Assembly: GCF_932526225.1 (NCBI RefSeq)
Contig: NC_064047.1
Location: 12,350,460-12,414,459, forward strand
Source of the DNA: Nematostella vectensis
Taxonomy: Eukaryota > Cnidaria > Anthozoa > Actiniaria > Edwardsiidae
DNA: 64,000 nucleotides
Reading direction: 5' to 3'
The translations under genes were made by a program, and so were the position numbers. This document shows positions 1 through 9,360 of this stretch, piece by piece (the stretch's first letter is position 1; every line of letters begins with the position of its first letter). The notes beneath the pieces are model-generated. The model saw nothing but the letters and a program-made list of their open reading frames with translations, did no database searches and was not told the DNA's origin.

Positions 1-593
1 ATTTGAAAGCGATTGCTTAGTTTGAACCAGGAGAGCGCGACAAAAGAAATAGCCCAATTTTTTTGGGAAGCATCAAAAATAAGGGAAAGTGCGTTGTAAT
101 TAGATCTATAATGACATCGCTACAAAGTAAGATGATGAAAAACATCAGGGATAGGAGAACGACTTGAATACCTGCTGTCTTTTTTTAATATGAATGTATT
201 CGGCAAAACTCGTGAATCAAAGATGAAAAGGTGCCAAATAAAATTATTGAATTGGATGAGCATGAGGGGGGGGGGTCTGTTCGCTTCTATTCTGTTCGAT
301 ATGTGACTGCTGAGCTCGCGCGCCTTGCTTGACAGGAGGCGGAACAGAAAAACAGATTTGGCGTGTGATGAAAAACGAGAAACAAATGAGACATTTCTTG
401 GAAAAGTTGATTGGACATCACTTCGGGAAACAAAACAAAACTTTAAAGAGTAGCAATATTTGATACATGACTAGCTTGAATTGTAAAGACCGCCCCACGA
501 CACACTTGTAAGCTTGCAATGCAACGGTGTTTTCGCGTTTTCTGTAAGCGTATATAAATTCGTGGATGAATAAAGTAGCATATCTGTACCCTG
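1..593. other. Non-coding left flank of duplicated block 1
   Basis: No credible gene. The segment matches 42448-43040 almost base for base, so it is the start of a duplicated block that may extend left of the window. It contains a G run near 265, a GC-rich module near 285-350 (core ATGTGACTGCTGAGCTCGC) that recurs at 42735-42800 and, diverged, at 23807-23870, and a TATA-like tatataaat near 550 just before the 51-bp array. Confidence 0.6.
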
Positions 594-2171
594 TTGTTGT
601 GGTGGAGTGGCCTCTATAAAATTATACCACTTGTGAGGGTGGTTGTTGTGGTGGAGTGGCCTCTCTATAAAATTATACCACTTGTGAGGGTGGTTGTTGT
701 GGTGGAGTAGCCTCTCTATAAAATTATACCACTTGTGAGGGTGGATGTTGTGGTGGAGTAGCCTCTCTATAAAATTATACCACTTGTGAGGGTGGTTGTT
801 GTGGTGGAGTAGCCTCTCTATAAAATTATACCACTTGTGAGGGTGGTTGTTGTGGTGGAGTGGCCTCTCTATAAAATTATACCACTTGTGAGGGTGGTTG
901 TTGTGGTGGAGTGGCCTCTCTATAAAATTATACCACTTGTTAGGGTGGTTGTTGTGGTGGAGTGGCCTCTCTATAAAATTATACCACTTGTGAGGGTGGT
1001 TGTTGTGGTGGAGTGGCCTCTCTATAAAATTATACCACTTGTGAGGGTGGTTGTTGTGGTGGAGTGGCCTCTCTATAAAATTATACCACTTGTGAGGGTG
1101 GTTGTTGTGGTGGAGTAGCCTCTCTATAAAATTATACCACTTGTGAGGGTGGATGTTGTGGTGGAGTAGCCTCTCTATAAAATTATACCACTTGTGAGGG
1201 TGGTTGTTGTGGTGGAGTAGCCTCTCTATAAAATTATACCACTTGTGAGGGTGGTTGTTGTGGTGGAGTGGCCTCTCTATAAAATTATACCACTTGTGAG
1301 GGTGGTTGTTGTGGTGGAGTGGCCTCTCTATAAAATTATACCACTTGTGAGGGTGGTTGTTATGGTGGAGTGGCCTCTCTATAAAATTATACCACTTGTG
1401 AGGGTGGTTGTTGTGGTGGAGTGGCCTCTCTATAAAATTATACCACTTGTGAGGGTGGTTGTTGTGGTGGAGTGGCCTCTCTATAAAATTATACCACTTA
1501 TGAGGGTGGTTGTTGTGGTGGAGTGGCCTCTCTATAAAATTATACCACTTGTGAGGGTGGTTGTTGTGGTGGAGTGGCCTCTATAAAATTATACCACTTG
1601 TGAGGCTGGTTGTTGTGGTGGAGTGGCCTCTCTATAAAATTATACCACTTGTGAGGGTGGTTGTTGTGGTGGAGTAGCCTCTCTATAAAATTATACCACT
1701 TGTGAGGGTGGTTGTTGTGGTGGAGTGGCCTCTCTATAAAATTATACCACTTGTGAGGGTGGTTGTTGTGGTGGAGTGGCCTCTCTATAAAATTATACCA
1801 CTTGTGAGGGTGGTTGTTGTGGTGGAGTGGCCTCTCTATAAAATTATACCACTTGTGAGGGTGGTTGTTGTGGTGGAGTGGCCTCTCTATAAAATTATAC
1901 CACTTGTGAGGGTGGTTGTTGTGGTGGAGTAGCCTCTCTATAAAATTATACCACTTGTGAGGGTGGTTGTTGTGGTGGAGTGGCCTCTCTATAAAATTAT
2001 ACCACTTGTGAGGGTGGTTGTTGTGGTGGAGTGGCCTCTCTATAAAATTATACCACTTGTGAGGGTGGTTGTTGTGGTGGAGTGGCCTCTCTATAAAATT
2101 ATACCACTTGTGAGGGTGGTTGTTGTGGTGGAGTGGCCTCTCTATAAAATTATACCACTTGTGAGGCTGGT
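594..2171. repeat. 51-bp minisatellite, about 31 copies
   Basis: Tandem array of a 51-bp unit containing GTGGTGGAGTGGCCTCTCTA and TATACCACTTGTGAG. Because 51 is 17 codons, long open frames appear on both strands, repeating a 17-residue block; these are periodicity artefacts, not genes. Units differ mainly by G/A in GAGTGG/GAGTAG, which places stops in the plus frame. The duplicated block at 43041-43198 has only about three units, so the array has expanded or contracted since duplication. Confidence 0.95.
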
Positions 2172-2406
2172 TAAGCGGCAATGCCGCCAGCTTACTTCCG
2201 GTAGATTACGTAACTATCTCCAATCATTTGTAATGGTACGCGAAAAATATTACAAAATTGTAAAAGCAGTGTGCCTATTAGAAGTTTCTTTGAGGAGGTG
2301 ACTGATAATTTAGAGCGGATGGTCTGTTAAATAGCGCGGATTCTAATAGATTCTTTCGTTTTTTGCCGGTTGAGGTTTCCGTCTGCCAACAGTGAGCTGG
2401 TGAGAG

Positions 2407-3300
2407 GTATAGAATTATCGGCTATTGCTTTTTGGGGCAGTGAAATTTTCCAATGCTGCTATAACTATACAAGTATTCCAGGGGTATAGAATTATCGGCT
2501 ATCGCTTTTTGGGGCAGTGAAATTTTCCAATGCTGTTTTAACTAGACGACTATTCCAGGGGTATAGAATTATCGGCTATTGCTTTTTGGGGCAGTGAAAT
2601 TTTCCAATGCTGCTATAACTATACAAGTATTCCAGGGGTATAGAATTATCGGTTATCGCTTTTTGGGGCAGTGAAATTTTCCAATGCTGCTTTAAGTAGA
2701 CAAGTATTCCAGGGGTATAGAATTATCGGCTATCGCTTTTTGGGGCAGTGAAATTTTCCAATGCTGCTTTAACTAGACGAGTATTCCAGGGGTATAGAAT
2801 TATCGGCTATCGCTTTTTGGGGCAGTGAAATTTTCCAATGCTGCCTTAACTAGACGAGTATTCCAGGGGTATAGAATTATCGGTTATCGCTTTTTGGGGC
2901 AGTGAAATTTTCCAATGCTGCTTTAAGTAGACAAGTATTCCAGGGGTATAGAATTATCGGCTATCGCTTTTTGGGGCAGTGAAATTTTCCAATACTGCTT
3001 TAACTAGACAAGTATTCCAGGGGTATAGAATTATCGGCTATCGCTTTTTGGGGCAGTGAAATTTTCCAATGCTGCTATAACTATACAAGTATTCCAGGGG
3101 TATAGAATTATCGGCTATCGCTTTTTGGGGCAGTGAAATTTTCCAATGCTGCTTTAACTAGACGAGTATTCCAGGGGTATAGAATTATCGGCTATCGCTT
3201 TTTGGGGCAGTGAAATTTTCCAATGCTGCTTTAACTGGAGGAGTATTCCAGTGGTATAGAATTGTCGGCTATCGCTTTTTGGGTCAGTGAAATTTTCCTG
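2407..3300. repeat. 77-bp minisatellite, about 11.5 copies
   Basis: Tandem 77-bp unit with GTATAGAATTATCGGCTATC, GGGGCAGTGAAATTTTCC and GACGAGTATTCCAGGG. Spacing was measured directly: the GTATAGAATT core starts at 2407 and again at 2484. The matching array in block 2 has about 49 copies (43404-47150). The array ends in the same single-copy flank (GAGCTCTGCCATCCC) in both blocks. Confidence 0.95.
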
Positions 3301-4140
3301 GAGCTCTGCCATCCCATGCACCCTCTGTTGTGCTATTACTTCATGCGCGAATGTTTATTCGGCTGAAATCTTTACCGTTTTTTTTTTTTTGGTCAGAATG
3401 GCTTTGTTTTCTGAAAATTTTGCTCTTGCTTTTCTTATTTATGTTGGTATTTGTCAACCCCCCCACACTTTAAATATCAAAAAGTCTATCCCTTAACATA
3501 ATATAAACACACATTTGCATTTTTCTAGAATAACCCGGTCATGCCTATCGTAAATAGGGACATTCGCTATAAATCACGACAAGTGTCCCAGTTTTGTAAA
3601 TGATACTAATACTCAGACAATATAATTCACTGATTATCGAACCTGGCTAATATTTCTCGTACCTCATATCTTTAAACCCTAAGCATTTAAATACATCTTC
3701 TAGTGACTTTAAACAATACAACACACGCACATGAATATTGGCCCTTCTTATCGCGCGAGAGAGTTTAAAAATTGAAATATCTTAAAAATTGCTTTGACCA
3801 TTCACAATGTGCTATCACATTGTAATAACAATATAATTGTTTCCTTTGTTGATAACATTTATTATTTTATTCATAGCGGAGCTCCATAGGTATAGAAATA
3901 TGGTATAACTATGCGACTTGGTTTTGTGGTCATTGCGCGATTACCCTGTGGTGTCACTCGCCAGCCAGCCAGCTAGCCATCCAGCCTGTCAGTCAGCCGC
4001 GCAACTCCCAGGCCTCACTCGGCCCCGTAATGGCGGCTAAATACAAGCACAAAGCAAGGGAAAAGTTCTTGTCATGCGTTGATTATTTCTTTTTGCCTCA
4101 AATTTTGTGACTTAAGGATAAAGTCAATTAGAGGAGATCT
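3301..4140. other. Non-coding flank with dispersed GGAGCTCC/TAGGTATAG repeat
   Basis: No supported gene. Positions 3301-3760 match 47160-47620 in block 2. Positions 3868-4035 form a partial copy, in the opposite orientation, of the module at 13720-13886 and 58965-59110: all carry AGCGGAG, CCATAGGTATAGAAAT, a CCAGCCAGCC run and a CGGCG/ATGGCGG stretch. This suggests a dispersed element or an old promoter-like module. Confidence 0.55.
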
Positions 4141-4779
4141 ACTAGCATTCAATCACGCCATGATTTATGTAAGGATATGTCTGGTTTTTGCTAGTAAATT
4201 TAAGTAAGTAATAGTTCACATTAAAAAGCGAACAAAACCACAAAAAAGCGACAAAATTCAAGGTGAGTTTCAGACGACGATTTCTTTTGTCTATTGAGGA
4301 TATGACAGTTATTGGGCTTTTTGTTGTTCTTTTTGTTTGCTTTGAGAATGAGCATAACACATTTTGTTTTGACATTCTTTGTTCTATCTTTATTCTTGAT
4401 TCTGTTGAAATATTTCATAAAGGCTAACCAATATCGTGTTGCATTTGTCATATACTGGTAAAGAAGACCGTTCTTGTCTTTATATCCTGTGCTCTTAGTC
4501 CTAAGAAGATACATATCCTTAGAAGATACAGCAACTTTTTCAACTTACAAGAGAAAGTTTCCTTACCGAGGATAAAACAAAACAAAATTCAACCCCTGTT
4601 GCCAATATGTATTGTTATTGTCTGCATCTTACATCTCATGTGTTTATTATTTTTTTTTCAAATATTTGTGGAAATTAGTCAGATTATAAATGTCTTGATG
4701 AAAAGATTGTTTTGAAAGAAATGTTACTCTTTTATGAACCAGGGACTACCTGAGGGCCAAGATGAATGCTAAAGACTGG
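4141..4779. other. AT-rich sequence, no feature seen
   Basis: Low-complexity AT-rich DNA. The minus-strand open frames of 77 and 97 codons here are Lys/Asn/Phe-rich, match no family I recognise and overlap each other in different frames, so they are taken as chance. Confidence 0.5.
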
Positions 4780-4905
4780 AAATTCCTCAACCCAACATAA
4801 ACCACTGACACTGTTTTGTGTTTGGCATAAGAGAAGTTTATTATAAAATCACTACCAACTGATAAATGAAAAACTAAAATAATAATAATAAACCTCTCTG
4901 CCACC
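4780..4905. repeat. Direct repeat A (copy 1)
   Basis: 126 bp beginning AAATTCCTCAACCCAAC and ending CTCTCTGCCACC, repeated essentially exactly at 5091-5216. Together with repeat B it gives the order A-B-A'-(DIRS remnant and beta-lactamase-like exon)-B'. That order fits a tandem duplication of an A...B unit in which the left copy lost its interior. Confidence 0.9.
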
Positions 4906-4937
4906 CTTCACACAAAGCCCAGGGTGGGAGGGCGGGA

Positions 4938-5091
4938 AAAATATGAGCTTGATATATAAACGTTGAAAAGAACAAAGAATTATAGAGTGAAGCTGTGAAC
5001 GTGTGCTAGCAATCAAGACTAGAGATAACTGAAATACAATATGCTGGCTTGAGCAATTAATCCCTTTAAGCTAGGTGCCCAAAGGGGGGTA
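4938..5091. repeat. Direct repeat B (copy 1)
   Basis: 154 bp starting AAAATATGAGCTTGATATAT and ending GCCCAAAGGGGGGTA, repeated at 9207-9360 in the same orientation with no differences noticed. It immediately abuts repeat A' at 5091. The ends are not TG/CA, so an LTR reading is possible but weak. Confidence 0.9.
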
Positions 5092-5216
5092 AATTCCTCA
5101 ACCCAACATAAACCACTGACACTGTTTTGTGTTTGGCATAAGAGAAGTTTATTATAAAATCACTACCAACTGATAAATGAAAAACTAAAATAATAATAAT
5201 AAACCTCTCTGCCACC
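5091..5216. repeat. Direct repeat A (copy 2)
   Basis: Second 126-bp copy of repeat A, directly following repeat B. It marks the left end of the segment that holds the DIRS remnant. Confidence 0.9.
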
Positions 5217-5368
5217 AAACCACCGGCCAAACAACAAAACAGTGCAGAAGGCCTAACTACTGGCCTGAATGGAAGCACGTAGCTGGGACGCAAGCGCCAA
5301 TTTTGATTGATTACTAAATTCTAAATACAATTTGTAAGAGTCACTAGCCCAATCACCATACAACTGTA

Positions 5369-5704
5369 TCAATATACGCGCCATAAGAAAAATGCAAGGA
5401 GAAATGCGCAATACAATGTAGAAGAGTTAGCATCATGTTGAAAATCTACTGTTCGCGCAACTAGCAATAAAAGGCTAGGAGTTACCGGTGGAGCCCTCTG
5501 AGGTACATGTGGTATCCTACGGGAAACTCCCCGCAGGGCTAGGGATAAACTAAAATCCTTAGTAAATGCATAGTCATAACCGGCGAAAAGATGTAATAAC
5601 TTGACCCCACTTAAATAATTACGAATCGAAGGTGGTGCAATCGAACGACTTAAAAACTGTACATAAAGACAGACCGTATCTATGTCTGCTGGTAATGGAG
5701 TCAA
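5369..5704 (-). pseudogene. Tyrosine recombinase (DIRS-type), N-terminal fragment
   Basis: A 111-codon frame resembling the core-binding (SAM-like) domain of retroelement tyrosine recombinases: it shows an IRNYLSGVKLLH helix, then LALRGVSRR and PVTPSLLLLV, features of DIRS-like recombinases that integrate circular DNA. The catalytic C-terminal domain with the R..H-x-x-R..Y residues is not present downstream on the minus strand, where repeat A' begins. The fragment is therefore truncated. The start is not meaningful, as the frame is open at its 5' side only because of the array. Confidence 0.65.
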
Positions 5705-5870
5705 GTCAAAATATAAGCAAAATAGAAAAAAGGCCTTAAACTGAGTCTTTAAATTACTATATGTCCCTGTGCTATATCCTTAGGGAACTTGGAACGGGCA
5801 GGCGAGAAACCACAAAGTTCGGGCGACCAGAACGAAAAAACTAACTCATGTGCGTACAAATAAACATCAT

Positions 5871-6655
5871 TCGCCTGCTGAGAGTCCCGAGGAAAGGCCG
5901 TGGAAAAAACCACTACAGTCTAGAACACCAGCCTCCACCCGGCTGAGGAAAAACACACATCATGAATATAATCAGCGCCCGTATTCGCCTGCTGAGAGCC
6001 ACGAGGAAAGGCCGTGGAAAAACCACGACAGTCTAGAACACCAGCCTCCACCGGCTGAGGAAAAACACACATCATGAATATAATCAGCGCCCGTATTCGC
6101 CTGCTGAGAGTCACGAGGAAAGGCCGTGGAAAAACCACGACAGTCTAGAACACCAGCCTCCACCGGCTGAGGAAAAACACACATCATGAATATAATCAGC
6201 GCCCGTATTCGCCTGCTGAGAGTCACGAGGAAAGGCCGTGGAAAAACCACGACAGTCTAGAACACCAGCCTCCACCGGCTGAGGAAAAACACACATCATG
6301 AATATAATCAGCGCCCGTATTCGCCTGCTGAGAGTCACGAGGAAAGGCCGTGGAAAAACCACGACAGTCTAGAACACCAGCCTCCACCGGCTGAGGAAAA
6401 ACACACATCATGAATATAATCAGCGCCCGTATTCGCCTGCTGAGAGTCACGAGGAAAGGCCGTGGAAAAACCACGACAGTCTAGAACACCAGCCTCCACC
6501 GGCTGAGGAAAAACACACATCATGAATATAATCAGCGCCCGTATTCGCCTGCTGAGAGTCACGAGGAAAGGCCGTGGAAAAACCACGACAGTCTAGAACA
6601 CCAGCCTCCACCGGCTGAGGAAAAACACACATCATGAATATAATCAGCGCCCGTG
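5871..6655. repeat. 112-bp tandem array of a DIRS coding segment, about 7 units
   Basis: TCGCCTGCTG recurs at 5871, 5984, 6096, 6208, 6320, 6432 and 6544, a 112-bp step (the first is 113). The unit is a piece of the DIRS minus-strand open frame encoding ADYIHDVCF...CRGFSTAFPRDSQQAN. In the less disturbed copies (7100-7350, 8120-8370) the same piece is duplicated with a 135-bp spacing that keeps the frame; here the 112-bp period breaks it. Two short hairpins, CGTGG-AAAAA-CCACG and CAGCC-...-GGCTG, lie in each unit. Confidence 0.92.
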
Positions 6656-6706
6656 GAAAAGCCACGACAGTCAGGAACTGCAGCCTTTAGCGGCTGGGAG
6701 CAAGCA

Positions 6707-7804
6707 TCAGCATTCAAAGCACAAAACGACATATCCGGAAATGAAGCAACAGTAACGGAAGGAACGCCCCCAATGTCTTGACCAAGGGCGAAGTTTATCA
6801 GTTTTTTGATTCCCCTGAAAGCGGACAATCAGATGAATCCTCAGCCTCAGAAACCCCAATGAAATCATCCAAATAATTAAATAAAACTTTTCCTTGCTGT
6901 CGTGAGTGCGAGCATCAAAAATAGGAACAGTATCACCAGTGAAACCCACCGGCCAACCAAACTCCAGGAAATCACAAATCATTTGGTCGTCATAATCATA
7001 CAACAAAGTCCTCCAAGTATTGATCTTTTGGGAACTTGGAACGGGCAGGCGAGAAACCACAAAGCTCGGGCGACCAGAACGAAAAACTAACTCACGTGCG
7101 TACAAATAAAAATCATTCGCCTGCTGAGAGTCACGAGGAAAGGCCGTGGAAAAACCACGACAGTCTAGAACACCAGCCTCCACCGGCTGAGGAAAACATA
7201 CATCATGAATATAATCAGCAACTAACTCGCGTGCGTACAAATAAAAATCATTCGCCTGCTGAGAGTCACGAGGAAAGGCCGTGGAAAAACCACGACAGTC
7301 TAGAACACCAGCCTCCACCGGCTGAGGAAAACACACATCACGAATATAATCAGCGCCCGTGGAAAAGCCAGTCGCAGAGCTAGCCTCAGAAACCCCAATG
7401 AAATCATCCGAATAATTAAATAAAACTTTTCCTTGCTGTCGATGAATCCAAGCTACCGCTGAGGTGGCGCGCTGACATGCCTGAGCAGCAGAGCGCAACC
7501 CCATAGTTAAAACAGTGTTAAAGGAATAATGTCCATTCCAAATATGCCCAAGTAAACGGTAATCGCCGGGATCCACAGGAAACTGCCTATACGCCTGCCG
7601 CAGATCCCTCTTATAGAGAAAACAACCCGGGCCAAACTGCACGATCGCTTCCACAATGTCATCTATAGTGGGATAACAAGTCACGAACGGATCTCCCAGA
7701 AAACTATCACACGGAATACCATCATTTACTGAACCGCCCTTAGGCCAGCTCAAGTCCACAATTACCCTACGTTCTTCAGAATCTCGCTTGGGAACCGTGT
7801 TCAA
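6707..7804 (-). pseudogene. DIRS-type reverse transcriptase, broken
   Basis: The first part of this 365-codon frame is clearly a reverse transcriptase: RRVIVDLSWPKGGSVNDGIP, then YKRDLRQAYRQFPVDPGDY (fingers/palm with the catalytic Asp) and NYSDDFIGV (the Y-x-D-D centre, about residue 131). It fits the DIRS/PAT group. After residue about 145 the frame runs into rearranged repeats of the upstream region (ADYIHDVCFPQPVEAG twice), so the thumb, RNase H and methylase-like parts are lost. The frame starts just after a C-run frameshift that separates it from its natural N-terminal part at 7801-8559. Confidence 0.8.
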
Positions 7805-8559
7805 CGGTGAAGTAACAAATCCCCCCCCCCGAAGGGAGGATCCGTAAACGGCCCAGCGACACGACCAAGCGAGACTTCACGTTGTAAATGCTCTGAAACT
7901 TGAGTCGCAAAATTGAGCGCACCCCGGTGAGTGCGAGCATCAAAAATAGGAACAGTATCGCCAGTGAAACCCACCGGCCAACCAAACTCCAGGAAATCAC
8001 AAATCATTTGGTCGTCATAATCATACAACAAAGTCCTCCAAGTATTGATCTTTTGGGAACTTGGAACGGGCAGGCGAGAAACCACAAAGCTCGGGCGACC
8101 AGAACGAAAAACTAACTCACGTGTGTACAAATAAAAATCATTCGCCTGCAGAGAGTCACGAGGAAAGGCCGTGGAAAAACCACGACAGTCTAGAACACCA
8201 GCCTCCACCGGCTGAGGAAAACACACATCATGAATATAATCAGCAACTAACTCACGTGCGTACAAATAAAAATCATTCGCCTGCTGAGAGTCACGAGGAA
8301 AGGCCGTGGAAAAACCACGACAGTCTAGAACACCAGCCTCCACCGGCTGAGGAAAACACACATCATGAAGATAATCAGCGCCCGTGGAAAAGCCACGACA
8401 GTCAGGAACTGCAGCCTTTAGCGGCTGGGAGCAAGCATCAGCATTCAAAGCACAAAACGACATATCCGGAAATGAAGCAACAGTAACGGAAGGAACGCCC
8501 CCAATGTCTTGACCAAGGGCGAAGTTTATCAGTTTTTTGATTCCCCTGAAAGCGGACAA
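7801..8559 (-). pseudogene. DIRS ORF, region upstream of the reverse transcriptase
   Basis: A 252-codon frame leading into the RT. It ends VAGPFTDPPFGGG at the C run near 7821, whereas the RT-coding frame resumes at 7804 in another phase, so a homopolymer frameshift splits one original ORF. It holds two tandem 45-residue copies of the ADYIHDVCFPQPVEAG...FYLYARELV block, followed by a unique stretch ending NFATQVSEHLQREVSLGRV, typical of the segment before DIRS RT domains. The exact N-terminus is unknown. Confidence 0.7.
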
Positions 8560-8603
8560 CCAGATGAATCCTCTCTATGCGATTCCTGTTTTCTCGATTG
8601 TAC

Positions 8604-9185
8604 CCAGAGGGTAATTTGAGCGTTAGTGAAGGGATTTTTGATACTGAATTCAGAAGCGTACTTGCTTAACGGGTCATCCTGGGATGATATCAAACCATCC
8701 TCGCGCAGTTTGAAGAGCAAAAGAACCGCGAATATCTTAGTAACACTTCCAATGCGGTACTTCGTGTTATCGTCAGGGGGAACTGACCCTTTGTAAGTTT
8801 TGCTTCCATAGTGACCCTTCCAGACGACAGCATCTCTGTAAAAGATATTTATGGAAATTGCAGATTTGTTCTGTGCCTTTGCTGCTATCGAAAGGAGGTG
8901 TTTGTCGATCTTGTCGAGTGCTTCGTCGATTCTTGAAGGCAATGGCTTCGGTAGTGCGAACAAAGGTGGTTTACCGGGGCATCTCGAGTCGAGCGGTGAC
9001 CGTTTCTGTTGCTCGCACGATTTGTAATTCTTACACGAGGATTTCGAGTAACACATCGAAGCGAAAAGGATCGCTATTACTACAACAACCACACAAGAAA
9101 CTGAAGCTATAATTTGCCATGTCCTTGTAGAACGACGGAATCTTACGGCTAGTGGGTCTAGTGGTTCCATTTCTACAATAGCCAA
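8604..9185 (-). pseudogene. Beta-lactamase-like (LACTB-type) first exon, isolated
   Basis: A minus-strand open frame of about 194 codons up to a GT donor (GG|GTACAATCG) at 8603-8602. It starts with a cytosolic N-terminus (MAIVEMEPLDPLAVRF), a membrane segment (about residues 25-45), a Cys/Lys-rich linker, then the start of a serine beta-lactamase/penicillin-binding-like domain with INIFYRDAVVWKGHYG, YRIGSVTK (the S-x-x-K nucleophile motif) and LREDGLISSQDDPLSKY. In the family, the Y-x-N motif and the rest of the fold would follow in later exons. None is visible downstream, where the DIRS remnant begins. It is either a truncated gene or an exon of a gene continued outside the window. Confidence 0.65.
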
Positions 9186-9206
9186 GTAGACTCTATATCC
9201 ACAATG

Positions 9207-9360
9207 AAAATATGAGCTTGATATATAAACGTTGAAAAGAACAAAGAATTATAGAGTGAAGCTGTGAACGTGTGCTAGCAATCAAGACTAGAGATAACTG
9301 AAATACAATATGCTGGCTTGAGCAATTAATCCCTTTAAGCTAGGTGCCCAAAGGGGGGTA
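9207..9360. repeat. Direct repeat B (copy 2)
   Basis: Second copy of the 154-bp repeat B. It lies about 20 bp upstream (minus sense) of the start codon of the beta-lactamase-like exon, so it may include part of that gene's 5' region. Confidence 0.9.

Larger units (their letters stand above)
5217..8600 (-). mobile_element. Scrambled DIRS-type retrotransposon remnant
   Basis: Minus-strand remains of a DIRS-like (tyrosine recombinase) retroelement. A reverse transcriptase with a YSDD centre lies at about 7380-7804, its upstream region at 7801-8559, and the N-terminal part of a tyrosine recombinase at 5369-5704. This order (RT before YR on the minus strand) is as expected for the order. The interior has been rearranged: a 112-bp tandem array at 5871-6655, and repeated blocks 6645-6840 versus 8385-8575 and 6906-7090 versus 7930-8115. 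A frameshift sits at the C run near 7821. The element cannot be functional. Confidence 0.8.

Noticed and set aside
1540-2181. 213-codon minus-strand frame with a 17-residue repeat
   Set aside because: Wholly within the 51-bp array; arises from a period divisible by three and is absent where the array is short.
4221-4514. 97-codon minus frame, Lys/Asn-rich
   Set aside because: AT-rich low-complexity translation, overlapping another frame, no recognisable motif.
5920-6586. Several overlapping 72-92-codon minus frames with MVFPRPFLVTLSRRIR
   Set aside because: Repeated artefacts of the 112-bp array; frame changes each unit.
4938-9360. Repeat B as LTR pair of an LTR retrotransposon
   Set aside because: Ends are not TG...CA, there is no primer site or purine tract in the right places, and the enclosed coding sequence is DIRS-type plus a host-like exon.
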